From: Amoebophrya sp. A120
Taxonomy: Eukaryota; Sar; Dinophyceae; Syndiniales; Amoebophryaceae
Assembly: GCA_905178155.1 (NCBI GenBank)
Contig: CAJINV010000003.1
Location: 10,266,064-10,330,063 of the forward strand
Length of the DNA: 64,000 nt
Direction of reading: 5' to 3'
Part shown: positions 10,349-22,200 of the stretch, one piece after another
How the letters are laid out: each line of letters opens with the position of its first letter
Position numbering within the stretch: the first letter of the stretch is position 1
The notes under the pieces: generated by a model
What the model was told of the DNA's origin: nothing
The model's input: only the letters and a program-made list of their open reading frames with translations
Database searches by the model: none
Position numbers and translations under genes: made by a program

Positions 10349-11470
10349 ATGCTGATTTTTTCTGTTTGTTTCATCTGCATTTGGCGCGCTTTCTCTGGCA
10401 TATTCGAGGGGTGTGGGATGACGGAGATGCTGGATGTGCCGGACCCTAAGAGTCCCGACAACAATATCCCAGCGAAAAAAGCTAGCCTATTGTTTTGCAT
10501 GACGATGCATGACGTTGAGGATCATGATGATTCTGTTTCTAGAACTGCATTACACAGAGTTGAAAAAGAAAACCTGCTTTGTATAGCCTAGACACCATTT
10601 TTCTACGGGGGATCCGCCCCGAAGAGATTTTGGGTTGCTATTTGCTTAAGTTCAAGTTTTGCACTTGTGTTTTCGTTTAGGTTTACTTTTTTCAGCAAGA
10701 CAAATGACGTGCTAGTTTTTTTCTATGGGATGAACAAGATGATTCAAACACACGGTGTGCGGCGGCGTCTGGAACTTCTTCGCGTAGACGTGTTCCGGCC
10801 CGCTCCGGCCCCGGAAGCAACTTGTTCTCTCGAACTAGCGCTCTGCGTCGACGCAGAGGCGATTCCCGTGGACGGGGTGTCCTGCATGACTGCGAAAAAA
10901 TTCTTACCCACGCAGGGCCAAGCCGGAGACGAAATGACCGGAGAGGTTTACGCCTGCTGGCAGAGCACTAGCGAGTGTAATGAGTTTGCGAACGCGCACC
11001 ACGAGCACAACGCTCCTAAGCCGGGGGAGGAAGCACGACGGGGTGCACCTGCTGGACACACACTGGAGATCTCTCATTGCGCTGTGCACAAGCAGCCGAA
11101 GTGCGCAGCAGCCACGGAGGAGGACGCACATGAAAAGTACGCGTGTCCTTTCGAGGACGGGGAGTGCTACATGGTCACCGGGGGCGCTCCCGGACACTCC
11201 ACCAAAGACGATCGGTTTTGTTTTAAGTCGGAGCCTCGGATCGGCTCGGGCGACATGGTGCGTGCCCCATGTGATGCCTATTCGTCCTACTTCTATGCAC
11301 ACGGTCACGGGGGGGCTGACAAGGAGCCACTGGAATGCCGAAAGCTAGAGAGAGCTGCCACGCTGGACGACGGTGGCGCATTCATGGAAACTACGAAAAC
11401 AGAGGGCAATAAGAAACTCGAGCCGCTTTTGAGTCGCAGTCGCCGAGGGCAACCTCTAATTATGGTATGA
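10349..11470 (+). CDS. Unidentified gene, cysteine-rich possibly secreted protein
   Basis: The best coding stretch is 10730-11470 (246 codons), which is hydrophilic with about a dozen cysteines in spaced pairs (CHx and CxxxxxEC types). It follows a TTTTTTCAG acceptor at 10695. A separate ORF at 10349-10591 begins MLIFSVCFICIWRAFSGIF, which looks like a signal peptide, so it could be a first exon, but I could not fix a phase-consistent junction. No family is recognised. The 3' end is the TGA at 11470. Confidence 0.35.
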
Positions 11471-13467
11471 ACATCAACAGCATACGTGCATGCTTCATGT
11501 TCTTGTCCCGGTCTAGCAGTACGTAAATCATGCGTTGTGAAATGGTTTTTTTCGAATAGTAATTTTTCACTTTTATATTTATTCCATGTAGTATTCATTT
11601 TCATTGCAGCATCAACATGCGAAATAATCGCTCACGTACGAGACCATTTCGTTTTACTTGCGCTGAATTTTATGTTTATAATCTAGAGTGTACAGGAGCC
11701 ACGGATCCCGCGACCCCGCTTCCCAGCACCGCCATAGGATCTTGCAACCTTCCGCTCTTGTGCGTTCGTTTTTGTCACCTCGGCACCACACTATAGATGT
11801 TCATCAGGTTAAAGTTTTTGTGACTTTTGCACTGTGTGATGCCACACTCGTCTGAATGAATAAACGAATTCTGTCAACAACGTTTTTTGTGGCGTTTTTG
11901 TCGAGGCGGATACGAGAGATGATTGAAAAATAACAATTCTCTCATGCGAGACAAGAGCAATAAAATGGCAACTCAGACGAGCAGTCTGATGTGGAAATCT
12001 CAATCAATAAACCAGCCGAAGAAATAAATGAATGCGCAGCACCTGTGTTCGAGATTCAAATTCATTCGGTCAACACACTGGTTGCCCACTTCCAGCCAAA
12101 AGAAGTCAGTCTCAGTTTCTTTGTCTCGCTCCCCTGTCTTCATGCACCTCTGCCAGCATTCAAAATTAGATTTCAAGCGGATTCGCTTCGCGGTGAAGAT
12201 CAGCGCCTGATTGATATTTTTACCCTATGTATATCACACAAGATCAATCAATCTGAAATTGAATTGCAAAACGCCGATCTTTGGCTCGTGCGAAGTAGAG
12301 GTGGATTTTTTGTTTGCACGTTTGTTTCGCGGATTACTTCTGTCAGTTGTAGAAGATCTTTATTTCGTTTTATTTATTGTAAAGGTATTAAACATTAAAC
12401 AATTGTCGCATATGGAGATCATATGGTCGTGGTCAGTTTCATCCATCCGCTTCGGCGTGTTGTATTAGCATGAGTGAGGTTGAAAACCGTAACTCGCTGT
12501 GGCAACAAGGTGGATGTGGATCACCAAAATCGTCGGCCGGGGGCAGTGCATGTGTGGCTGCGTTTGGGCAAGAGCAGTTGCGTCTTCCTTTTTTTTCTTA
12601 ATTGCCCAATGCGTCCCGCTCTCGCGCGTGCTCACCAGCGCTTATCGCGGGGCCAAACCCGGAGAAGACTTCGAAGCGTTCCGAGCCTGAGTTCCGTCGG
12701 AATCCAAGCAACATCTGGCGAAATTCCTGCCACTTTGTCAATTCCCGGGATACCTCCCGGATTCTTCCCGCATTGATTTGGCCTCTGCCGGTGACAAATC
12801 AGGCCAGAGTCTGGCCAGCGGCCTACTCTTGACGCCCTTCTGGTAAAAATCCAACCAATTTCGGCGAAGCTCTGGCTGGAATCTTCCGGCAAGAGTTTTT
12901 GGCTGCGCGACATTTTCGGATTTGGCCGAACTCATGTGAAATCCCCGAAGGGGTCCGAACCTTTGAACAGGCCTGCGGTCTCGGGGCTTTCGCCTAGCGG
13001 TCCCGTGGGCACGGTAATGGCTGTCGGCGCGATGGGCCGGCCGGCCGAGGGCAGTTTTGCGCACGCTTTTGGGTTCGCAGCAGTTGGACGGAGCTGCCCT
13101 TCACTTGGTTCTGTCCAAACACAGCCATAGTTTTAATTTGTGCGCCCCCCGAAAATATTTCAAGGATGCACCTTTCCGTGGCCGGCTTTCCTACATATTA
13201 AACAAAACAAAATTGCTGTTCGGCGTACAACTCGAATATTCCAGGCATCGTTCGAACGACGTGGTGAAGAGTGTCGCAGAAAGCAGGTGTCACTGTCAAG
13301 CTCAGGGCGTTTGCCGTGTTCCGCCGAGTGGACGAAGAAGTGGTAGAAAGGCATGATGCGCTCCTGCATGTAACTAGGGTAGTCCTACCGGTGTGTGGGC
13401 GTGATAATTTTTTTCTCCGCAATCCGCTGATGGTTTGAGAAACAAACCGGCATAAAGAGTGGGCGAT
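11471..13467. other. Intergenic region before the giant gene
   Basis: AT-rich DNA to about 12470, then GC-richer repeat-like DNA (12500-13130) with inverted GGCCAGAGTCTGGCC-type motifs. An ORF at 11991-12398 is leucine/phenylalanine-rich and unconvincing. The segment at 13140-13450 directly precedes the ZFYVE26-like start and may hold its 5' UTR. Confidence 0.4.
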
Positions 13468-16215
13468 ATGCTGCGTGCCCGGACCGACCTCCTGGATGAG
13501 CACGACTTATCCAAATTGATCGTCAGTGTGTGCAACTACTTTTCCTTGGGGCAGACCGAGTTAGCGCGGGCGCTTTGGCGCATCGTGGCGCAGCGGGATC
13601 TGCCACAGGCACTGCGGGTTTTGAAGATAATTTTGTGGCATGGGCCGCCACGGCATTGGGTTCCGAGCACTAGCACCCCTTCTTCGGCGCACCTGTGCTG
13701 GTTCTGCTTGCACCTGAGTTTGGCCCGCGGACAGCAGCTGCGCATTCCCCGATGGCTGAAGCAGCGCCTAGAGCTGGACGTGTTGATCGCCTGCGCTTTG
13801 CTCGACGGCGCGGCGCTGCGCGCAGGACGCGGGCGGCTAACCGCAGAGGTCGCGAATGAGCTCCGCGCTTATCACGCGGGGTTGCTCGATTTGGATGGCA
13901 AGCAGCAGGTGGTGCTCCCGGCGCTCACGTTGCTGCCAATCCTTCCCCAACTGTCCTCCTACGCGTCCTACTTGCCGGCACAGGTTATCGAACAAAAGTC
14001 TTTCGCACGACAGAACCCGCGGCTGAGCCGGCAGGCAGTCTTGCAGCTCTACGAAATGACGAAGGTGCAGCCAGTGCTGGGGCACACACTCTGCGACCAA
14101 TTTTTGCGGATTCGCAACCTCGCAGACCAGATGTCCATCGGGCTTGCGGCAGACGCTCTTCTATTCCGAAACTTCGATCTGGCCTGCCGTCACTTGCGCT
14201 TCGTGGAGCCGGATAGTGGACGGTTGCTACCTCCGGGGGCGGCCTTGTACGAGTTGTTCACCTTTCTCATCTTGCACGTTTTCCACACCGCCGACCCAAA
14301 TTATGTGGCTGATGTAGCAGAGGGGCTGCGTGGAGGTTCTGGCGCAGCGGTAGTGGGAGCCCCCGCGGTAAATTTTTCCAGACACGACCCAGCAACCGCG
14401 GCCGGTGGTACGACTAGCCGGAGTCAGCAGTACAGCCAACGGGGCGGCAGATCTAGCGCGAATCAAGCAAACGGCAGAACAAGCACGACGTCCACCTTTG
14501 CGAGCAGCCTTTACGCCGACCAGACATTGAGGAATGCGAATGGCTTCCCGGGTGGGGCACCGTCCTCGAGCAGTGCGGCGGCAAACAAAATCCTGCGAAA
14601 CTTGATCACTTCTGCCGGCGGCAACGGCGCTAACCAGTTGAACGGCGGGGGAGGGATACCCCTCTCAGAATGGAAGAGCGCTGCCGTGCGTTATCTGACG
14701 GACCAGTTTCAGGTATTCGGGGGAACGTCGTCCACTGGTGGCTTCCGTATGCAGCACGTGAGGCGAAAGCCGCGCATTTACGAGGCGTTACTATCAAACC
14801 GATGCACGGAAGCCCTGAAGCTGTTCCAGGTGATCGAAGATGAGTTTCACCGTTTGCAAATTCAGGCATCCCCCCTCCCACCGGCCTTCGACCGTCGCAT
14901 GAGATTGTATTCATCTTCTGCTGCATCTTCTGCCACACAACCACAAGGCGCAGGTCCGGTTTTTCCTGTAAGAGCTGGGGCGTGTCAAAAAGCTGCTGCA
15001 CCGGCGTTGATGGCGCATGGAGAGCGGACGACCAGCAGGACGAGTTACAACTTTCCGATAGCAGCAGCCTCGTCTAGTAACCCACAAGATCAACAGTCGT
15101 GGAGTGCTGCCCACCACAGTAGCGTTAGCTGCACGTCTGCGCTTGGCACTTCTGGAGCACCGGATCATGCAGAGCCCGGTCTGCTGCTCGGAACGCTTGT
15201 TCTGGATGAAGGTGCGTGCTGGTGGGACGACTACTTCGAGTTTGCCCGCGTGGCGCACGTTCACTGTTTGGAGTACGTGGTTAGCACAGCATGTCGCTTC
15301 GTCCGAGAGCGGCAACTGGGACTGCTGACGCGGTTGCTAAAGCCCTTTGCCCAGCTGAAGCCCTTGGTGATTTTGCTCACCTGGCAGGACCTCACGCTGG
15401 AGCGGCGGAAGGAGCTACTGGACACCGTTTGGCAGTCCTACGTGGCGGAAACGGCGACCTGTGGAGTCCACGGCAAGTATTTTGGATGCCACCGGGTGGG
15501 AGACTTGTGGATTGACTTCTGGGTGGAAGTGCTAGACTACGCTGTAAAGCTCTCGCTCTGGGTGGCGAATCTAATCACATCCAACTTTCCGGACCAGGAC
15601 CAGGGAGGCGCTGGGAGCACCAACGGCAATCCGGCTGGTCCGCAATTTTGGAAAGTCGCAACGGAGGTTTTGGATCGCCTTCTGATTGACGACCTGGCCG
15701 CGGATGACGAATGCCCGGTACGAGAGGGACTGCTGCCTCCAGGAGAATCACGGGCAGTTGACCTCCCACAAGGAGAAGTCTGGCACAAGAAGCACGTGCC
15801 GTCGGACGAGGTTCATAAACGTCGATACACTTCTTCCACTGGAACTGATATTCAACTGGGACCACCAAAAGGTGCGCGCAACGGTGGCAATTTCCTGGTG
15901 CAGAATCCGACGTTTCATCGCGCGGTTACCAGCTGTTCGTTGCTTTTGGTGATGCGTACCCACTTACCGAACGTAGAAAGCGGCGTCATGCTACGCGCGT
16001 TGGAGCAGCTTCCTCTGTTGCGTCTTCGCAGTGCTGCTAGCCAGCACTCCTACGACCTGGACCTGTGTCGCTGCTACTACGCCTTGCGTTGCGTTCTGAC
16101 GTTAGTGGAGCAATTGCACACGGCAGCAGCTCGGAGTAAGAACAGCTCGGCAGAGCATCCCCGCAGTGCCTTCAAAATTCTGATCCAAAGCAGCATTGTG
16201 GAGCTGGACCGTCTT
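13468..16215 (+). CDS. ZFYVE26: ZFYVE26-like exon 1 (N-terminal solenoid)
   Basis: The ATG at 13468 begins MLRARTDLLDEHDLSKLIVS. The following helices match the N-terminus of spastizin homologues, so this is taken as the first coding exon. Leucine-rich helical repeats fill residues 1-280 and about 560-900. Between them, residues about 290-400 and 470-560 are Ser/Gly/Asn-rich linkers. The exon ends at CTT followed by GTATCA in phase 0. Confidence 0.65.
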
Positions 16216-19200
16216 GTATCAGACTAAAAAGTGCGCCTACCCCAGAACACGGAACTTTCTGTGATGCAAAGTTCGTCAATCTTCAATTTCATTGGGACAA
16301 TCAAATTGAAATCCAAATTGTACATTACTGCGTATGTTGCATTCAATGCAAATTAGGTTTGCCCTAACGCTCCTGCAGATGAGAAATAAATTTCCGGCGC
16401 GCGGACGCGCAGCGCAGCGTGCGTATGTATCTAGAATGGGCGTGCGCTCCGCGCCCGCCGGCCCGGCGACGGGGGGGGCAAGGGGGGGCGAGGGAGAAAG
16501 AACCTTTAGGGGAAAACCCATGGCCCAAACCTCACTGGTCATGCCCAAACTATGCTGACACCACAGGCGGAAAGCAATGACAACACACACAGGGGAGCAG
16601 ACGCCGCACTCCCTGATCGTGAGCGAAGCAAGGGCACGCACAGACATCAAGGCCGCAAGGCGCGAAGTGCCGCAGCCACTGCCTGGGCCTCCACAAACAA
16701 AGCGGCCGGAAGGCGTTCGCAGAACCTTTGCGAAGGCCCGGAAGGCTCACCACAGGAAACAGAGGCGGGCCACAGGAAACAGGGCCAAAACGGGGCACGA
16801 AAGGCCAAAAGACCAGAAACGGGGCTGGCGCAAGGCAAGACAAATAAGAGCACAGGAAGGCGGCGGAAAGGCAGGCGGGGCACTGCGGGCGATATGCTCT
16901 AAAAGTAAAAGCCAGAAAGCTGATGCTGACAAGAAGAGCAAGTGGGCCAAGACTCGCTTCAACCAGACGAAAGCCCTGAAAACGAAACCACTGCGCCGAA
17001 GCAGGGCACGGAGGCGAGGCGCAAACCAAAAAGCCCGGCGACCCAAAGGAAACGGGGCATCGCACGCAGCCCCATTGGGGCCGAAGGGGCCCCGCGGCGA
17101 CGAGCACGCGAGAGAGGCAAGCCTGCAGAGTCACAGGCGGAAGGGAAAGGCGAAAACTGGCGCCAAATACCTCGCAACAGGGGGCGAAGGGCAAGGGGCG
17201 CCAGAATGCAGCACGACTCCGGCCCGGGGCAGCCAATCGCGAACCGCAACAAGGCACCTAAGCCAAGGCCAAGGGCACAGACCAGGACCGGCAGGCCCGA
17301 AGGCCACCCGGGGGCCCGGCAGCGCTTTACTGACTGGAAGTGGCCCCGCCGCGGAGGCGGAGCTGCCTGCGCCAGTTTTCTACTAGTGCTTCCACTAGTG
17401 AAGGGCGCCACTAGCGGGGAGCGTCACTAGTAGCCGCAAACCCGTTGTGGCGATCATAAAACCACTACCAGGATTTCTCCTTGTGGCCCCTTTTCCACTA
17501 GCAGCTTTCCACTAGCAGGATCTCTACTAGTAGCGCTCACCCCCTCGTCCGCCCTGATTCTTTTATTTAGTATATCTATATAGGTAAAGGTAATTGTGAG
17601 ATGACAAACTTCCTATAACTAGCGCTTTTTTTGACACGGCCAAGCATTTAATATATAAGAAAGTTGCCAACTCCTGCTCGTCGAGGGGGAGGGCACTCGG
17701 CAATTTGATACTTCGTTTCGTGCATCCAGCGACCTCATCTGAAAATTATGGAAGGGGAGGGAGTGATGTTACAGAATGGCGCCAGCCCTCAACAACGATT
17801 CTGTTGCGATTCGCCACACGGACGATTTGCAATTGCATAAACTTTTAACTTTTATATGTCTTTTTGTCATGTTCATAATACTCGGCGAAAAAGAGAAACG
17901 TAAAGCGAGATTTTTCATGGGGCTCGCGGCAGCTCGTACAGCCAATCGCTTTCCCTCTACAAAGATTAATGTTTTCGTGCAGATCTGTAGTCTGTGTTTT
18001 GTCCGAAGCAGTTTCCTCAAGAGCAACAAATCCGTCGCCTCCGCTGGTCCGGCTGCTGCAGGGACCATTTCTATCGACTCTTTCGCTGCTCTTCCAGCAG
18101 CCGACGATCATTTTTTGGTCCCACCTGCCGCCGTACTGTCGTTGCTGTCGCTCCTCCGCCACCACCTGGGCCGAACGACCGCGGAGGTGGATCTTAGGAT
18201 GAACAAGTGCACGAGCACGACCAAGAGCAACAACTCTTGCACGATGGTGACGCGCGTAAAGGAACACTTGTCCCAGTTTACGCGCGAGGTGCTGTGGCGG
18301 CTGTTTCTGACGTTAAAGGAGTACTTTTTGTTTCTCAGGTTCCGGGAAAAGATGTCGTTGGCGGCGGACCCACGCCAGTAACAAATGCACATATGTCTGG
18401 ATCTAGATGTGAAAGAGTGCAACTTGTGACGGGAAACGCTGCCTTTGAACTCTATGTTGAAAATCTGCAAGTATTGCAAGAGCAGCGAGAGATGTCAAGT
18501 TCAAGTTTTTGCTACACGGAGGAGGCATTCCCCATGTGGTTTAGGCAGCAGGGTCAGGAAGTCCACACAAAATCTGTGATCCCAGGGCACGCACTACAGA
18601 TCTTGTTATGGCTCGTGTAAAATGTGCTGCGTTCCGGCTACTCTGGATCGCGATCGATGGAGACAGGGCGGGACCTGCACCGGCGACAGGCACTAGCCAA
18701 CCTCCAGCCAACCAATCAATGAGCCAAGATTTGCATTTTTTCGGACATCACCCAGACATGTTTGCATGTGGTAGCCATTGGGCGGACGCCATTGGCGCGA
18801 CGATGGTGGGACGGGAGAGCTTTCTCCCCAATCACCACCTTAATTTGGACAGTCCCTTTCGCCAGTTCACCACCCCGGCGGAATCTGCCTTGTCTCTTCA
18901 GCCGGAATCCTTTCTGCCCCGAATGCTGTCCAATCCGAAACTGCTGTTGCACCGCGCGCTACGCATGAATGACTACAAATTAGCCGAAAAAATTCACACC
19001 GATTACTACCACAGCGATCAACACTTGGACGACTTGCTCTACCCCGTCGTGATGGGGCATGCGACAATTTCTTGCAATTCGCGATACGAGCAGGAGGAAA
19101 ACTATTTTAGGACGAGCAAGAAGAACTTATTGTCGAGCACCCACGGAGCCGAAGGCGGTGGTGGAACGCGACTACCCCTACGACCACGAAAAACTGCCGG

Positions 19201-22200
19201 CACGACAACATCCTCGATGGCGCGGAAAGGTGATCGGGGAGTTGTTGTGGTGGCCAAGAAATTTGCGAATTTCCGTCGGCGCATGATGCGGCAGAAGTCT
19301 CCGCCCGAGACCGTCGAAGCCGAGGTGATGCGGCTGTGCGCACAGTATTTTCTCGGGGAAGAGGCGCTGCGTGCGTCGTTCTATATCTTAGTAGATCTGG
19401 CGGTTTCGGCTGCACCCCATACCGGGGTTTCGACGCGCCTGCTGAAAAAGGCGTTACAAATTTTGGAGAGCCTCGTCTTCGAGGAACTGGAACAGGAGCA
19501 AGGGCAGAAAGACCTGAAGAATAGGACCCCTAACACCGCTATCAACGTGACGAGAGCTGCAACTCAATATTCCGGAAATTCCTCGCGCTCTCCCGCTTCC
19601 TCCGCACAGGCTGCGAACCCGAACGCCGGTTCCGGAGAACAGCTGCAAAATTGGGTGGCGCGATTGAACGTGCTCGTGGAAGCGCGAACCCAGTACAAGA
19701 CCCTGGCGAACATTTTGCTGGGGATCGAAACTTTACCTTCCGAGCCGGCGTTGCTGAAAAGTCACTTGAACCGCTTGCATTCGCAAAGGCACGCCATCAT
19801 GAGTTTGGTGGAATCGGTCGAATTGGTAAAGCTTGGAGAGGAAGTGCTGCATTCTTTGTCGGCCAGCAAGTATCTGCTACGGTTTCTGGAATACCTGGCC
19901 AAGGTGACGGATCTCATGCGGTCAACCGAAAATTATCAGGGCGAATTGAAGGTCTTTGATGTTTTAGCGGAATCGCCCGAGGGCATCGTGGCACGGCTCC
20001 TCTTCGACCTCGGCGGCGCGGAACAGGCCCAGGCGTTGGCCAAAGTTATGGGAGTCGATCTTGTGGAGGTCATCCTGCACTACGCCTATAGTACAGAAAG
20101 TTTGGCACCGGCCGCTGCTTTCAAGGCGAACGTCCTCGCGACAATGCGGAGTGGTGTCATCGATGCAGTAGGTGCTGGCTCTTTGTCTGCGCCGCGCGCT
20201 GCGGGTCACGCCGATGCTAGTAGTCGTCCTCCTGTTACTGTACCGGGAAGAGTAGAACGAGTCGGACTCGGAGTGAAAATAACAACCACGGGAACTAAAA
20301 ATGGAAATGCTGTGACAAGTAAGACAGGAGCTACAGTAGATCATACCGGGTCCCAAGAACAGCAAGCCGAGGATACGGACTCCTTTCGAGAAAACGGCAG
20401 TGTGATGTTGAAGCACCAAGGACAAGGAACCGGGAGCGTGGAGCCGGGGTGTGCGAGCAATCGCGAGGCCTATCAATAGAAAAAAGCTACGACGCATGAT
20501 CATATTTCTGAAGGCAAGATAAGGAATTGCACAGATGACAGATGAAGAAAGATCTGTCGTCGGCGGGCCCCTAGCACACTGTGTCGAATAGCACTACAGA
20601 CTTTCCTCTCGCTATGTGAGTGATTTTATTCTTGCATCACCATTAGTACCTGAAGTGAGAGCCCTCATGCTCATGCAATGAATAAAAAAGAATAGTAGAT
20701 GTAGAAGTACATCTACTACATCGCGACCGCATGGAAAGAGTAGTTGAAGTATTTGTATCTCGCGCCGCCGTCGAGTGGGCTTAAGCTTCACGCCGCGAAA
20801 TTTTCTACATACCTACGGAACAACCGGACACAAGGAAGGTGGCCATGACTGTAAGACGGAAGAGCGCACTTGGCCCTCAACCCCAGCAATAGCGCGCGCG
20901 CGTGGATGTGTATTAAGTAGGAAATGGACAAACTAGTACCAGACAACGGCCCGCAGCGTTTTTCAAAGCGGAGCGCTGCGGCTTGTCACGAGAAGGATGA
21001 AACTGAATCTAGATGGCTCCGCGCGGGCAGGAAGCTGACCGCTTACATCAATAGGCGAGGCCAACTTTGAGGCAGTCCGTTTTTCGTGTGTAAGGCCGAC
21101 GCGCATGAAGCCGGCCAGTATCTGTGCCACCATGCACGACAGGCCGGCACACCAGGACCAAGCTGCCTCGCGATGCATTGACGCTGCCAACGCGGGAAAA
21201 AAAGCGCCGCTCGAGCTTGGTATAGTAGTAGATTGTTTGAAGGATCTAGCACGGACGGTCGCGGGTAGTGCATGACTACCGCGCCAGCTTTTTGCTGTTT
21301 GATAAGCCCTACGCCATGTCTATGAACGTGGTGCGTGTGGTGGAGAAAGCAGCTGGCCCGCTTCTGGCTTGCCTTGCATGTCTCGAGCGCCGACCGGAAC
21401 AGTGGCCGTCGACCGCATTTTTGAGCTACGCACGCGGCGCGTGCAGCGAGTTTCCAGCGATGCAACGATGGGTGTACGAACGCTGTGAGGTCTGGGACGC
21501 ACTGTACTGGGCCGCTTCGCGCGAACGAGTACCGTTTTCTGCCGTGGCGCAGCAGCGGATACAGGTCACTGATGCCAACCACGGATGTACTAAGGAGTTG
21601 AGCGATTTTTCCCCGCTTTCAGGCGACAAAGATTTTTCATACTCGGCATCGTCCGCGAAAACGTTCACGACATCGCCTGTGAGACCCGTCGACGGAGCGG
21701 CGCGCGAATGGGCAGTGCACCACTACAAGGCACGAAGCGAAAAAAATACCGAGAACGAAACCGATGAGAGCAGCGAGCAGGTGTGCTGTACAAGTCTCAC
21801 ATTCGACGGTATTGTGGACGGGTATACGCGGAAAGGACTAGAGCGTCTGCCTGTGGCGGAGCAGCAGGCTCTGCTAGCGGTTGGCGACGACCGCGAGGAT
21901 TTGCTCCGTGCCGCGTATACGCGCCTTGCTTGCTCATTAGTCGCACAGCAGCGGTATGAGGAAGCACTGCAAATCTGTGATCTGGTCGATGGTGTTCATG
22001 TGGTAGACCAGATATTTATGCGATTACTACGGAATTTCGAATTGCCATCTTCCCCTTGGATACCATGCGCGGCGCAGCCACACGCCCACGCGGCCTTTTT
22101 GCAACAGGGAAAAGGGTCCGCGCACGAGTACCTTTATCGGCTACAAGATCCTGAGCTTGCGGCGAAGTTGGTGCTTCGGCTCTATCGGTATTGGGACAAC

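Noticed and set aside
11991-12398. 135-codon plus-strand ORF
   Set aside because: Phe/Ser/Leu-rich, AT-rich composition and no recognisable motif; could be real but cannot be supported.
16550-17430. ORFs up to 269 codons on both strands
   Set aside because: Same repeat as above, inside an intron; basic Arg/Gly/Ala-rich translations without domain features.
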